Shown here: in pieces, positions 1 to 9,708 of the stretch | Numbering within the stretch: the first letter of the stretch is position 1 | Layout: every line of letters starts with the position of its first letter | Assembly: GCF_016097415.1 (NCBI RefSeq) | Contig: NZ_JAEHGE010000001.1 | Span: forward strand, 459,001 to 523,000 | Origin: a sulfur-oxidizing endosymbiont of Gigantopelta aegis | GTDB taxonomy: Bacteria; Pseudomonadota; Gammaproteobacteria; GRL18 | Direction of reading: 5' to 3' | DNA length: 64,000 nt | Notes under the pieces: model-generated | Told to the model about the DNA's origin: nothing | Databases searched by the model: none | The model's input: the letters and a program-made list of their open reading frames with translations, nothing else | Made by a program: the position numbers and the translations under genes

Positions 1-765
1 CTACTTAGAGAAGGCTTAGAAGCCTTATTGATTGTCGCTGCACTTGCGGCTTTCTTGGTCAAAACCAAACGCAAAGATGGCCTAATATTCATCCACATTG
101 GCTGGATCTCTGCCCTACTACTCGGCGGCCTTACCTGGTGGGCCTCTATGTCTTTGTTTAACATCTCTGGTGCATCAAGAGAGATCACTGAGGGTGTGGC
201 TGCGATAGTGGCCATGATTATTTTATTGTATGTCGGCTTTTGGATGCATGACAAAAGTAGTGCCGCAAAATGGAAAACATTTATTGATGGCAATATGAAA
301 AAAGCCCTCAGCTCCGGCACACTATGGACATTAACAGGACTATCCTTTATTGCTGTTTACCGTGAAGTTTTTGAAACAATTTTGTTTTATCAAGCGCTTT
401 GGATGCAAACGAGCGTTGATGGTAAAAGTATGGCATTAAGTGGTGTATTGGCGGCAATTGCAGTGCTAGTATTAGCGGCATGGTTTATCATGCGCTATAG
501 TGTTCGTCTACCCTTGCGCCAGTTCTTCTCAATTACCGGTGGACTGATGTTTGTCCTAGCCATAGTATTTGCCGGCAAAGGTATTGCTGCACTACAAGAA
601 GCGGGATTGATTATTTCTAGTCCGGTTAATTTTATAAGAATTGATCTCTTAGGTATTTATCCAAACTTACAGGGCTTATTATTTCAGTTAGCGCTTATTA
701 TTATTGCAGCTATCTTATGGAATAAAAAATCGGCCGGTATTCCTGCAGAAGAACAGGCCAGCTAG
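1..765 (+). CDS. FTR1/EfeU-family ferric iron permease (5' end outside window)
   Basis: Inner-membrane permease of the FTR1 family, which takes up iron, normally with an oxidase or periplasmic iron-binding partner encoded nearby (not visible here). The frame is open from base 1, so the gene begins upstream. A REGLE motif lies at bases 7-21 and a second one, REVFE, at 361-375; paired R-E-x-x-E motifs in membrane helices are the iron-binding hallmark of the family. Six or seven hydrophobic segments are visible in 254 residues. The TTG at 28 is internal and is not the start. It is followed by a large hairpin repeat and then by a metal-type MerR regulator, so a metal-homeostasis context is likely. 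Confidence 0.88.
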   Translation, partial: LLREGLEALLIVAALAAFLVKTKRKDGLIFIHIGWISALLLGGLTWWASMSLFNISGASREITEGVAAIVAMIILLYVGFWMHDKSSAAKWKTFIDGNMKKALSSGTLWTLTGLSFIAVYREVFETILFYQALWMQTSVDGKSMALSGVLAAIAVLVLAAWFIMRYSVRLPLRQFFSITGGLMFVLAIVFAGKGIAALQEAGLIISSPVNFIRIDLLGIYPNLQGLLFQLALIIIAAILWNKKSAGIPAEEQAS

Positions 766-766
766 A

Positions 767-864
767 ATCGTAGGGTGGGTATGGCTTTATCTGCCCACGC
801 TGAAAGTGTGCATAATGAGCTCCTGAGTCAGCGTGGGCAGATAAAGCCATGCCTACCCTACGAT
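767..864. repeat. Long hairpin repeat (37-nt arms)
   Basis: Bases 767-803 and 828-864 are reverse complements with about two mismatches (arms beginning ATCGTAGGGTGGGTATGG), separated by 24 bases. The element fills the gap between the iron permease and the merR gene. It looks like a dispersed palindromic repeat and could fold in RNA as a terminator-like hairpin; only this copy was found in the window. Confidence 0.75.
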
Positions 865-894
865 TACTTTATATAATTACGGATAGACGAGTTA

Positions 895-1302
895 ATGAAG
901 CAAGCTTCAACACAAAATTGCATTGGTGATGTTTCACAACTATTAGGATTGAGTACTGATACTTTGCGTTATTATGAGAAGTCAGGCTTATTGCCTCGAA
1001 TTGCTAGAAATGATTCGGGGAGACGTATTTATGATGAGATGGACATTTCCAAGCTACGTTTTATTATTCGTGCTAAAAAGATGAATTTTAGCTTGGCAGA
1101 AATTTCTGACCTTTTAAAAATGCGTCAAAAACCTCAGCATGTTAAGGATGACATTCGTTTTTTAACCCGCCAAAAACTCACAGAAATAGAAAGTCATATT
1201 GACGAATTGAGCCATCTAAAAAATGAGCTGACGCTATTATTGAATTTATGCCAGAGTAGTGAGGATGGATGCCCCATTATTGATAAGTTGGATGAGCTTT
1301 GA
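895..1302 (+). CDS. MerR-family metal-responsive transcription regulator
   Basis: DNA-binding activator of the MerR family, 135 residues. The N-terminal winged helix-turn-helix (about residues 10-75, with TLRYYEKSGLLP and the GRRIYDEMD turn) is followed by a dimerisation coiled coil and a C-terminal LCQSSEDGCPII loop. Two cysteines six residues apart followed by PII resemble the metal-binding loop of CueR/ZntR-type regulators, so Cu(I), Zn or a similar metal is the likely signal (inference). The copper ATPase gene 2 kb away is a plausible target. The ATG at 895 gives the usual family length. Its stop is three bases from the stop of the convergent protease gene. Confidence 0.85.
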   Translation: MKQASTQNCIGDVSQLLGLSTDTLRYYEKSGLLPRIARNDSGRRIYDEMDISKLRFIIRAKKMNFSLAEISDLLKMRQKPQHVKDDIRFLTRQKLTEIESHIDELSHLKNELTLLLNLCQSSEDGCPIIDKLDEL

Positions 1303-1305
1303 CGT

Positions 1306-1989
1306 TTATTCTAGTTTTATTCTATCGATCATCTTTGACCATTGTTTAATGATATTCTTTTCATCCGGTTCGGTACTGGTATTATTTTTTAGCCACAAAC
1401 CTTCATCATTAAAGCTGAACATGTAACGTATATCGGGTCTATCTGATTTTTTTTCTATTTCCGGCCGCATATTATCCAGCACCAAGGGTTCTAGATTGTT
1501 ATTAGGATCATTTTTGGGGGCATTTTTGGGATAGTAGAACAAAACCATATGACCCTGATGATTTTCTAAAGTCACATAAGTAACACGTAATTGTTCTTCG
1601 GGAATATCCATGGCAAGCAGGGTGAAGTATTTAGCGATAGAAAAATCTTCACAATCACCTGAATTTTTAATTAAACTCTCAAGTGGTGTGGCCCAATAAT
1701 CTTTTGCATCCCAAATATCTCTGTCTTCCGCCCATTTCATTTTATTGAAAAAGTCATTGACCAGTTTGAGTTTTGTATCGGTATCCATACCCAGGCTATG
1801 AAAAATGAGTCTTTCCCATTCATTCAAACGCTGAGTGGTTTTTTTATCGTGAACAACATTGATTTGATGATTTGCCATTGCCAGTAAAAATTCATTTTTA
1901 CTGGCAAAGCTCTTGTGGCTAACGAAGAACAAGCTGACTATAAAAAAATGCAGTAGAACGGATAAGAATCGATTAATTATTTTTTTCAT
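1306..1989 (-). CDS. Periplasmic transglutaminase-like cysteine protease (BTLCP/LapG family)
   Basis: Bacterial transglutaminase-like cysteine peptidase of the family that includes LapG, which cleaves large surface adhesins under c-di-GMP control. The catalytic Cys is in GDCEDFSIAKY, the His in NHQGHMVLFYY and the Asp in LVLDNMRPE. An N-terminal hydrophobic segment ending near SFA is a signal peptide. The frame is open to a TTG at 2004, but the ATG at 1989 (MKKIINRF) places the signal peptide normally. No lapD or adhesin gene is beside it, so the substrate is unknown. It is convergent with merR. Confidence 0.82.
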   Translation of the reverse strand: MKKIINRFLSVLLHFFIVSLFFVSHKSFASKNEFLLAMANHQINVVHDKKTTQRLNEWERLIFHSLGMDTDTKLKLVNDFFNKMKWAEDRDIWDAKDYWATPLESLIKNSGDCEDFSIAKYFTLLAMDIPEEQLRVTYVTLENHQGHMVLFYYPKNAPKNDPNNNLEPLVLDNMRPEIEKKSDRPDIRYMFSFNDEGLWLKNNTSTEPDEKNIIKQWSKMIDRIKLE

Positions 1990-2092
1990 CAATATACCAC
2001 ACAAGCATACGCTTAAATTATTAAAAAAAAGACATCTAATAAACTAATCCTGATTCTATTCCTCACTGCTCCTTTTTACGTATTAGCTTTAT

Positions 2093-2473
2093 TTATTGAA
2101 GTTGATATTCATCTGCGGTGTCATCCCAGATAAATATTTGATTGCTTCGACCACCGCCTGCTGCAGGTGGGTTATTTTCCATTTCCAATAAAGCACTCGC
2201 TAAAGTTTGTTGCGCAGAGGAGCTAAAATCAGCTGGATTAACCCATTCTTCATAAGAGGTACTCCAAACGATCTGCTTAGTCTCATTAATAATACGAATA
2301 GGCTGTTCTTTGATTGTAACACTTTGTACAGGAAACACATCATTCATAGCAGGATCACCATAAAGCTCCGCATTATTATCTGCATTGGCATTAAACGCTA
2401 TGCCTGCACTGAGGACAATGGCTGTTATGCTGATTGTTCTTGTATTGACTATTAATTGTTTGATTGTTTTCAT
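2093..2473 (-). CDS. Small secreted protein of unknown function
   Basis: A 126-residue protein that I do not recognise. It has a clear signal peptide (hydrophobic core about residues 15-30, cleavage probably after NANA), then an acidic, Pro/Gly-containing body with a PPAAGGGR stretch and an aromatic, acidic tail ending DEYQLQ. No cysteines remain in the mature part. A good AAGGA ribosome site lies eight bases before the ATG at 2473. A shared export/surface context with the protease gene downstream on the same strand is possible but unproven. Confidence 0.6.
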   Translation of the reverse strand: MKTIKQLIVNTRTISITAIVLSAGIAFNANADNNAELYGDPAMNDVFPVQSVTIKEQPIRIINETKQIVWSTSYEEWVNPADFSSSAQQTLASALLEMENNPPAAGGGRSNQIFIWDDTADEYQLQ

Positions 2474-2649
2474 GGTTCTATCCTTTTAATTGGTAACTTC
2501 TAAAAGTTGTTATTAATTGAAAGACTCACTAAAAACCACATTCGGTCTATGCTTAAAAGTATATATGAATGACTATTGCACCAACCTTACAGCAAGATTA
2601 ATTTTTCTTAATGATTAATTTATGCTAATTGAATTATATAAAAATAGAA

Positions 2650-3378
2650 TTAATTACTTCTGTTAGATTCACATTTCTTAATAGAAAATAGCGTTTTAAA
2701 CTGTCCATAACGATAAAATACAAACATAGCAATACTGACAGGTAATAGCACAACAAGTCCTGCCAACATCATCCCAGAAAACATTGCATCAAAATCAATC
2801 TTGGCAAGTTCACCTCCAACGTGAGCAAGAAAGAAACTGGTTGGTATCACCCCAATTAAAGTCGCAATAGAAAATCGCCAGAGTTTTAATGGTGTTAAAC
2901 CCATTGCATAACTGACAATATCATAAGGAATAATAGGGATAAATCGTGACACCAATAAGCCCCACATCAACCAGGACTGAGATTGTTCCTGCTCTAGCTT
3001 GATACGACGCCCAGAAAGCCGACATAAGGCATCATTACCCAATAGACGAGTAATTGAAAACGCAATGATTGCGCCTAGCCAAGCGCCTAGAATAATATAA
3101 ATTGTCCCCCAAGTATGTCCATAAGCTGCGCCTGACGCAAGAGCAACCGCAGCACTGGGGAGCAATTTGAATAAAATAGCAAAGGCCATTAGGGCGATAA
3201 TAATTAACACTCCCCAATAGCCTGTCGATTGTATATATTGTTTAAACTGCTCGGTGTCCAACAATAAAGCAACAAAGCCAGTCGCATTTAATAGCCAATA
3301 AATACCTGCCAATAAGGCGATGATCATTATAAAGACTAATATGCGTCCTGGTTTGTAATTTTTATGCACACAACTCAT
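2650..3378 (-). CDS. TVP38/TMEM64 (DedA-like) inner-membrane protein
   Basis: Membrane protein of the TVP38/TMEM64 (SNARE-associated, DedA-related) family, 242 residues. About six hydrophobic segments flank the conserved core: ALASGAAYGHTWG, then GAWLGAIIAFSITRLLG, and the re-entrant region SRFIPIIPYDIVSYAMGLTP, whose R-x-x-P-x-x-P pattern is diagnostic. The family is linked to lipid or metabolite transport and membrane homeostasis; the substrate here is unknown. Its start is 12 bases from the stop of the copper ATPase gene on the same strand, so the two were probably co-transcribed before the ATPase was broken. Confidence 0.88.
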   Translation of the reverse strand: MSCVHKNYKPGRILVFIMIIALLAGIYWLLNATGFVALLLDTEQFKQYIQSTGYWGVLIIIALMAFAILFKLLPSAAVALASGAAYGHTWGTIYIILGAWLGAIIAFSITRLLGNDALCRLSGRRIKLEQEQSQSWLMWGLLVSRFIPIIPYDIVSYAMGLTPLKLWRFSIATLIGVIPTSFFLAHVGGELAKIDFDAMFSGMMLAGLVVLLPVSIAMFVFYRYGQFKTLFSIKKCESNRSN

Positions 3379-3390
3379 TTCAGATTTTAT

Positions 3391-5116
3391 CTACAATTTT
3401 AAACGTTTCAACCTCAATGAGTTTACTATAACCGATACCGAGCTAAAACTCATCGCTGCAGCTGCGATAATAGGTGAGAGCAATAGTCCAAAGACAGGAA
3501 ATAGCACACCTGCTGCCACTGGAACACCTAAGGAATTATAAATAAAGGCAAAGAATAAATTCTGGCGAATATTATTCATCACCGCATGGCTGAGTTTACG
3601 AGCCCTAACAATGCCACGCAAATCACCCTTAACCAAAGTCACACCGGCACTTTCCATTGCCACATCTGTGCCTGTTCCCATAGCAATACCAACGTGAGAC
3701 TGAGCTAATGCGGGTGCATCATTAATGCCATCACCCGCCATTGCCACGATTTTACCTTCGTCTTGTAATTGTTTAACAATTTTTGCTTTTTGATCCGGTA
3801 ATACTTCCGCTTCTACCCTATCAATATTTAATTGACTCGCCACAGCTTCGGCTGTTTTACGACTATCACCGGTTAGCATAACCACATGAACTCCAGCGGC
3901 ATGTAAATCCTTAATTGCTTCTGCCGTTGACTCTTTGATTGGATCAGCCACACCGATCAGACCTGCCGCTTTACCATCTATTGCTAATAGCATGACTGTT
4001 TGACCTTTCTCACGACCTTTATCAGCTTGCTCTGGTAAATCGCCAGCAGTTATTGATAAGCTTTCAAATAATTTCAAATTACCCAGTGCTAATTTATGAC
4101 CATCAACCAATCCCGTAACACCCATACCGGTAATGGATTCAAAACTATCAGCCGCATTAAGACTAATGCCCTTCTCTTCTGCACCTTTAACAATGGCTTC
4201 TGCTAAGGGATGTTCACTGGCACGCTCTAAACTGGCGGCTAATGCGAGAATGGTATTTTCATCAAATCCATCTTCGGCAATAACCGATACTAATTTAGGT
4301 TTACCTTCGGTTAAAGTACCTGTTTTATCTACCACTAAGACATCCACTTTTTCAAGAGTTTCCAAAGCTTCAGCATTTTTAATTAATACGCCCATGGTTG
4401 CTCCCTTACCTGTTCCAACCATGATAGACATTGGTGTTGCCAGACCTAAAGCACAAGGACAAGCAATAATCAACACCGCAACCGCATTGACAATAGCATG
4501 TGCTAATCGAGGTTCAGGCCCCCAAAATCCCCAGACCACCATTGTTGCAACCGCGATTAAAACCACTACAGGGACAAAATAACCTGCAACAATGTCAGCC
4601 AGTTTTTGAATCGGTGCACGAGAACGCTGCGCTTCACTGACCATTTGTACAATTTGTGACAATAAGGTATCGGAGCCAATTTTTTCAGCTTTCATTAATA
4701 AACTACCGGTACCATTGACCGTTGCACCAATGACTTTTTCTCCAGCTTCTTTTTCTACCGGAATAGGCTCGCCTGTTACCATGGATTCATCAACTAAACT
4801 ACGGCCTTCAGTGACAGTGCCATCGACCGGCACTTTTTCACCGGGTCTTACACGCAAAATGTCACCAACAATAACTTGTTCCATTGGAATATCTTCTTCG
4901 CTACCATCAGCACGAACTATGCGTGCCGTATTAGGTGCAAGACCTAAGAGCATTTTAATGGCTTCATTCGTTTGGCTTCTGGCACGTAGTTCAAGCACTT
5001 GTCCCAGCAATACTAATGCGGTAATAACCGCCGCAGCTTCAAAGTAAACATCAACTAGACCACCTTCCATTTGCATGACCGGTGGGAAAATTTCCGGCAT
5101 CAATAAAGCCACAGTA
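3391..5116 (-). pseudogene. copA: Copper P1B-type ATPase, C-terminal fragment (soft-metal exporter)
   Basis: The catalytic half of a Cu(+)-exporting P1B ATPase. It keeps the [10 protein letters not shown] actuator motif, the membrane IACPCALG metal-binding Cys-Pro-Cys, the phosphorylated Asp in [11 protein letters not shown], the SEHPLAEAI His-Pro motif, [11 protein letters not shown], and the C-terminal NNIRQN...YNSLGVP and [15 protein letters not shown] helices. The fragment starts directly at the end of IS3-I copy A. Joining it to bases 6613-7104 after removing the IS and one GTA duplication gives ...[14 protein letters not shown] in one frame, so the host gene is otherwise intact. It is unlikely to make a functional pump unless the IS is lost. 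Confidence 0.9.
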
Positions 5117-5407
5117 TGATGTGTCAACACTTTTCCGGACAGTTTTCTAAATATTTTTTTGGCTGTTTCAAGTGATTTTTGTCATTTTGTATTTCCTATC
5201 ATTTTAGTTTCTCATGTTAACTTTAAACAGATGAAGAGAAAGGGCTTTGCCCTCTGGAACGATAGAGCCGTTCCATTCACCCAAGGTATTTTCACAACGG
5301 TAATGATCCTGTTACAATATCTTCACGGCACAGGCTGAGGAGCCGATGGCCGTCAACGGTAATGGGCGGCATTTATGTCGCCTTTTACCCCTCTTCAATC
5401 AATCGAT

Positions 5408-6270
5408 TTAAGCTATTTCCTGCTGTATTTCATAATCGACTGGTGACAAATAATCATTAGCCGAATGAAGTCGCTCCCGATTATAAAATACCTCAATATA
5501 TTCAAATATTGCCTGCTTTGCTTCTACTCTGGTTTTGAATCGACAATGGTGCGTCAATTCAGTTTTCAAACTATGAAAGAAGCTCTCTGATACAGCATTG
5601 TCCCAGCAATTTCCTTTGCGGCTCATAGACTGAATTATGTTATGATCCGACAATATTTTTCTATGACTATCAGAGGCATATTGGCTACCTCGGTCAGTAT
5701 GCCAAAGCAATCCATCCATTGGTTTACGCTTCCATATGGCCATCAGTAAAGCATCATTGACTAGCTTGGCTTTCATTCGCTCATCCATCGACCAGCCAAC
5801 AATTTGCCTAGAGAATAAGTCAATGACAACCGCTAAATATAACCAGCCTTCCTTGGTGGCAATATAGGTAATATCACCCACATAGTAGCGATCAGGTTGA
5901 GAGACAGTAAACTCTCTTTCCAGTAAATTTGGAGATATACGCTTATTATGCTTGGAATTAGTCGTCGCTTTAAAGCGTCTCTTCGTTTTACAAAACAAAC
6001 CGGCTTTTTTCATTAATCGACCAATTCTCCGGCGGCTTATATGAACGCCTTTTTCAGCCAGTTTTCTTTTAAGACGACGGGTTCCATAAGTCTTGCGACT
6101 GTCTTCAAACAGTTTTTTAGCTGCTCAGTAAGCGCTTCATTTTCTTTCTCTCTATCCGTTTTAGGAGAGCTAACCCAATCATAATAGCAACTACGGGAAA
6201 CATCCATAAAACGGCACAGAATCGTTACCGGGTAATCTTTAGCCTGATCAGTTATCCATGCGTACTTCAC
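5408..6270 (-). pseudogene. IS3-I copy A transposase OrfB (frameshifted)
   Basis: DDE transposase (rve integrase core) of the IS3 family. The catalytic residues sit in [19 protein letters not shown] and [13 protein letters not shown]. The natural start is the GTG at 6270, which overlaps the orfA stop and is in the -1 frame. A run of six A (minus strand, near 6117) needs one more A to join MKYAWITDQ... with [14 protein letters not shown]; as it stands the frame breaks and the second part is open from about 6013. Confidence 0.88.
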
Positions 6271-6539
6271 AAAGTTTCCCTTGCAAAGTACGCTGTGGCC
6301 TTTTTTAATAAATCACGCTCCTGAATCACTTTTGCCAATTCTTTTTTCAGACGTTTTACTTCATCATAAATGTGTTCATCACTTCTATTGGCTACCGTCT
6401 TCACCGGTTTGGAATATTTACTGATCCAGGTATGTAGAGTATTTACATTAACACCTAGCTCCCTGGCAGTCTGAGAAACAGGTTGATCCGTCTCATTAGC
6501 TAATTTGACAGCTGATTCTTTAGTTTTTTGTTTGATCAT
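6267..6539 (-). pseudogene. IS3-I copy A OrfA (helix-turn-helix, altered 5' end)
   Basis: OrfA of the IS3-I transposase: an HTH region (SQTARELGVNVNTLHTWISKY) followed by a leucine-zipper-like coiled coil ([20 protein letters not shown]). The A6G run in TTATTAAAAAAGG at its 3' part is the classical -1 programmed frameshift site that makes OrfAB in this family. The original start (MNDQTKK in other copies) is out of frame here because of a short deletion. Confidence 0.8.
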
Positions 6540-6609
6540 TCATTTTAGGTCACACTTTTTATCTTTTAGTTATTTTAAGTTGTGTGTCCGGTTAAGTATA
6601 GCCACATTA

Positions 6610-7104
6610 GTACTATAAATCCAAGCCACCGATACACCCAGCCCGATTAAGGTGAACATATTCAAATTCCAGGTGACAACTGATTGCACTGCACGCACAT
6701 AAAAAGGCCAACCACCCCACATAACCACAGGTGTCGCTAGGACAAACATAATCCACTGTACTACCTGCATACTCAGTCCGCTTGGTAACAATGATGGCAT
6801 TAAGTCAGCCACCATCGCTAAAACAAAGACTGGAAAGGCAAGAATAGAACTGAATTTAAAACGTCGTGTCATGTCATCAAGTTCATCATTGTTTTGTTCA
6901 GCAGTAACTGTTTTGGCTTCCAGCGCCATGCCACACTTTGGACAACTGCCAGGATGTTCTTGTACAATTTCAGGATGCATTGGGCAAGTATATTCTGTGC
7001 GAACAGTTGCAATAGGCTCGCCTACTGCATCCAGTCCCATACCACATTTTGGGCAGGTGCCGGGCTCATTTTGACGAATTTCTGGATGCATGGGACAGGT
7101 ATAA
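6610..7104 (-). pseudogene. copA: Copper P1B-type ATPase, middle fragment
   Basis: Carries two heavy-metal-binding domains of the type CPMHPEI...CPKCGM and the first transmembrane helices (SILAFPVFVLAMVADLMP, then ATPVVMWGGWPFYVRA and the WNLNMFTLIGLGVSVAWIYS segment). It lies between two oppositely oriented IS3-I copies. Removing copy B and one TAA duplication joins it to the N-terminal fragment as ...GATFYTCPMHPEI, in frame. The order and orientation of all three fragments are still native, so the two IS have not inverted the DNA between them. Confidence 0.9.
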
Positions 7105-7170
7105 TAATGTGGTTATACTTAACCGGACACACAACTTAAAATAACTAAAAGATAAAAAGTGTGACCTAAA

Positions 7171-7443
7171 ATGAATGATCAAACAAAAAAAAAACCGAAT
7201 AAAAGCTATACATCAGAATTTAAAGAATCAGCTGTCAAATTAGCTAATGAGACGGATCAACCTGTTTCTCAGACTGCCAGGGAGCTAGGTGTTAATGTAA
7301 ATACTCTACATACCTGGATCAGTAAATATTCCAAACCGGTGAAGACGGTAGCCAATAGAAGTGATGAACACATTTATGATGAAGTAAAACGTCTGAAAAA
7401 AGAATTGGCAAAAGTGATTCAGGAGCGTGATTTATTAAAATAA
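7171..7443 (+). pseudogene. IS3-I copy B OrfA (3' end deleted)
   Basis: Best preserved OrfA in the window: MNDQTKKKPNKSYTSEFKES followed by the HTH and coiled coil. It ends early in a TAA made by the internal deletion right at the slippery A-run, so the frameshift product cannot form. Confidence 0.8.
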
Positions 7444-7495
7444 AACGGATAGAGAGAAAGAAAATGAAGCGCTTACTGAGCAGCTAAAAAACTGT

Positions 7496-8197
7496 TTGAA
7501 GACAGTCGCAAGACTTATGGAACCCGTCGTCTTAAAAAGAAAACTGGCTGAAAAAGGCGTTCATATAAGCCGCCGGAGAATTGGTCGATTAATGAAAAAA
7601 GCCGGTTTGTTTTGTAAAACGAAGAGACGCTTTAAAGCGACGACTAATTCCAAGCATAATAAGCGTATATCTCCAAATTTACTGGAAAGAGAGTTTACTG
7701 TCTCTCAACCTGATCGCTACTATGTGGGTGATATTACCTATATTGCCACCAAGGAAGGCTGGTTATATTTAGCGGTTGTCATTGACTTATTCTCTAGGCA
7801 AATTGTTGGCTGGTCGATGGATGAGCGAATGAAAGCCAAGCTAGTCAATGATGCTTTACTGATGGCCATATGGAAGCGTAAACCAATGGATGGATTGCTT
7901 TGGCATACTGACCGAGGTAGCCAATATGCCTCTGATAGTCATAGAAAAATATTGTCGGATCATAACATAATTCAGTCTATGAGCCGCAAAGGAAATTGCT
8001 GGGACAATGCTGTATCAGAGAGCTTCTTTCATAGTTTGAAAACTGAATTGACGCACCATTGTCGATTCAAAACCAGAGTAGAAGCAAAGCAGGCAATATT
8101 TGAATATATTGAGGTATTTTATAATCGGGAGCGACTTCATTCGGCTAATGATTATTTGTCACCAGTCGATTATGAAATACAGCAGGAAATAGCTTAA
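7496..8197 (+). pseudogene. IS3-I copy B OrfB (5' truncated)
   Basis: Contains the complete DDE integrase core ([28 protein letters not shown]) but lacks the N-terminal part of OrfB. Upstream of [11 protein letters not shown] the frame is shifted by a missing A in an A-run, with a compensating extra A in the following AGAAAA region. Confidence 0.82.
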
Positions 8198-8488
8198 ATC
8201 GATTGATTGAAGAGGGGTAAAAGGCGACATAAATGCCGCCCATTACCGTTGACGGCCATCGGCTCCTCAGCCTGTGCCGTGAAGATATTGTAACAGGATC
8301 ATTACCGTTGTGAAAATACCTTGGGTGAATGGAACGGCTCTATCGTTCCAGAGGGCAAAGCCCTTTCTCTTCATCTGTTTAAAGTTAACATGAGAAACTA
8401 AAATGATAGGAAATACAAAATGACAAAAATCACTTGAAACAGCCAAAAAAATATTTAGAAAACTGTCCGGAAAAGTGTTGACACATCA

Positions 8489-8922
8489 TAAAAAGTTGCA
8501 CCAATATCACACTTACCATCTGGACAATAGTCTTCACTGACTTTGTCAGTCGATGGACTATGTGAATGATGATGGTTTGAAGAATGTTCAGTCGATTTTT
8601 CTTGAGCATATTGTTCAGGATCGGAGGTAAATTTGTCATGGCAACTTGAACTACAGAAATAATAATCATCATGCTTATAATGTTCATGATGTTCGCTGTC
8701 TTTTGTTACATTCATACCACAGACAGGGTCGGATAGCTGTGCTTGTGCAGCTTCTTCTGGTGATATGTATTCTTCGGGGTTTGAGTTAAATTTATCATGG
8801 CAGTTACTACTACAAAAATAATAGTCTGAATGATTAAGGTGCTCATGGTGTTCTGAATCTTTAGTGACGGACATGCCACAGACAGGATCGGACAATCCAA
8901 TATCTTCGTTTTCGTTTGACAT
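8489..8922 (-). pseudogene. copA: Copper P1B-type ATPase, N-terminal fragment with two YHS domains
   Basis: Start of the same ATPase: MSNENEDIGLSDPVCGM, then two YHS-type metal-binding domains (each DPVCGM...DYYFCSS.CHDKF), a His-rich linker (SSNHHHSHSPS) and a YCPDGKCDIGATF segment, cut by IS3-I copy B. With both IS removed the gene is 882 codons from 8922 to 3391. Two YHS plus two CPMHPEI domains on one P1B pump indicate a soft-metal, probably Cu(I), exporter. Confidence 0.88.
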
Positions 8923-9096
8923 AGTACTTCCCTTGCTAATTGTTTTAGATGCTAATGATTAAAATTTTGCTCCTTGATCTAAAACTATACGCCTATAACT
9001 ATTGCATTAATATGTCCCCAACATTAAATTTATTTAATAAATGGATGCTGCTGTGTAAATGGTATAACAGCACCCATAAAAAGGCTCAAATTATTA

Positions 9097-9699
9097 TTAT
9101 GAACCAAATTGCTTGTGTAGATATTCTAAAACAGATTTCAAATCATTATCACTAAGCTTAGGATTGCCACCTCTTGGTGGCATAACCATTGCGTTACCAG
9201 GGGTTTGAAAACCGTCTCTGATATGCTTAAACAAAACATCATCAGATTTTGTTAAACGACCATCTTTCTGAGTGAAGTCCGGTACACCTGGTATAGTTCC
9301 CTTACCAGTACTACCATGACAGCTAACACAGGTTGACTTAAATATCTGTTCACCTGACATACCAACATCAGGAATATTTGAATCAGCACTTGAGCCTGAG
9401 ATAGAAGGTAATACGGGATCATTGGATGCCGAAATAAATGCCAAAATATCACGGGCATCTTTGCCCGTTAAACCGGCACGGACACGCATGTGAGTAATAA
9501 TAGCCTTCCATTCATAATCTGAAAACTCTGAGGGTTCACGCAGGTTATGACAGCGCACGCAGACTTGAGCCCATACTTTTGCGCCATTGTTTAAGTCGCG
9601 TACTTCATTCGGATCGGCAGGAAAAACCTGGGCCTGAACATTGGCAGTACTTAATAAACCAACAAATACTAATGCGGATAATTTTTTATATGTAATCAT
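9097..9699 (-). CDS. Periplasmic dihaem cytochrome c
   Basis: A 200-residue secreted electron carrier. The signal peptide is MITYKKLSALVFVGLLSTAN, cleaved near VQA. Two haem-binding CxxCH motifs are visible, CVRCH (about residue 47) and CVSCH (about residue 127). The second domain has a typical class I fold with GKGTIPGVPDF, and a Met axial ligand is likely in MVMPPRGGNP. The first domain lacks an obvious C-terminal Met of that type. Its start is 9 bases from the porin stop on the same strand, so porin and cytochrome form one operon. The electron partner is unknown. Confidence 0.85.
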   Translation of the reverse strand: MITYKKLSALVFVGLLSTANVQAQVFPADPNEVRDLNNGAKVWAQVCVRCHNLREPSEFSDYEWKAIITHMRVRAGLTGKDARDILAFISASNDPVLPSISGSSADSNIPDVGMSGEQIFKSTCVSCHGSTGKGTIPGVPDFTQKDGRLTKSDDVLFKHIRDGFQTPGNAMVMPPRGGNPKLSDNDLKSVLEYLHKQFGS

Positions 9700-9708
9700 G
9701 AGTTTTCC

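Larger units (their letters stand above)
5117..6609 (-). mobile_element. IS3-I copy A (IS3 family)
   Basis: A 1,493-bp IS3-family element in the ATPase gene. Its ends are TGATGTGTC at 5117 and CACATTA at 6609, imperfect terminal inverted repeats sharing CCGGACA. A 3-bp GTA duplication lies at 5114-5116 and 6610-6612. The transposase reads on the minus strand. This is the longest copy in the window. Compared with other copies, its orfA has lost about 27 bases near the start. Confidence 0.93.
7105..8488 (+). mobile_element. IS3-I copy B (IS3 family, internal deletion)
   Basis: Second IS3-I copy in the ATPase gene, opposite in orientation to copy A. Its ends are TAATGTGG at 7105 and ACACATCA at 8488, flanked by TAA duplications (7102-7104, 8489-8491). 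About 110 bases are missing at 7441, spanning the orfA end and the orfB start, so it cannot make its own transposase. Confidence 0.92.

Noticed and set aside
1990-2004. TTG start at 2004 for the LapG-like protease
   Set aside because: It adds MCGIL before a normal signal peptide that starts well at the ATG at 1989.
2207-2455. Plus-strand open frame opposite the small secreted protein
   Set aside because: The minus-strand gene has a signal peptide and a ribosome site; the plus-strand frame has neither.
4133-5047. Plus-strand open frames of 110-149 codons inside copA
   Set aside because: They are shadows of the highly conserved minus-strand ATPase coding sequence.
6610-7104. Inversion of the copA middle piece between the two inverted IS3-I copies
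   Set aside because: The piece is on the same strand as both flanking fragments, in the right order, and joins in frame at both ends.
8949-9155. Open frame of 68 codons on the plus strand
   Set aside because: It overlaps the 3' end of the cytochrome c gene antisense, has poor composition and no recognisable domain or ribosome site.
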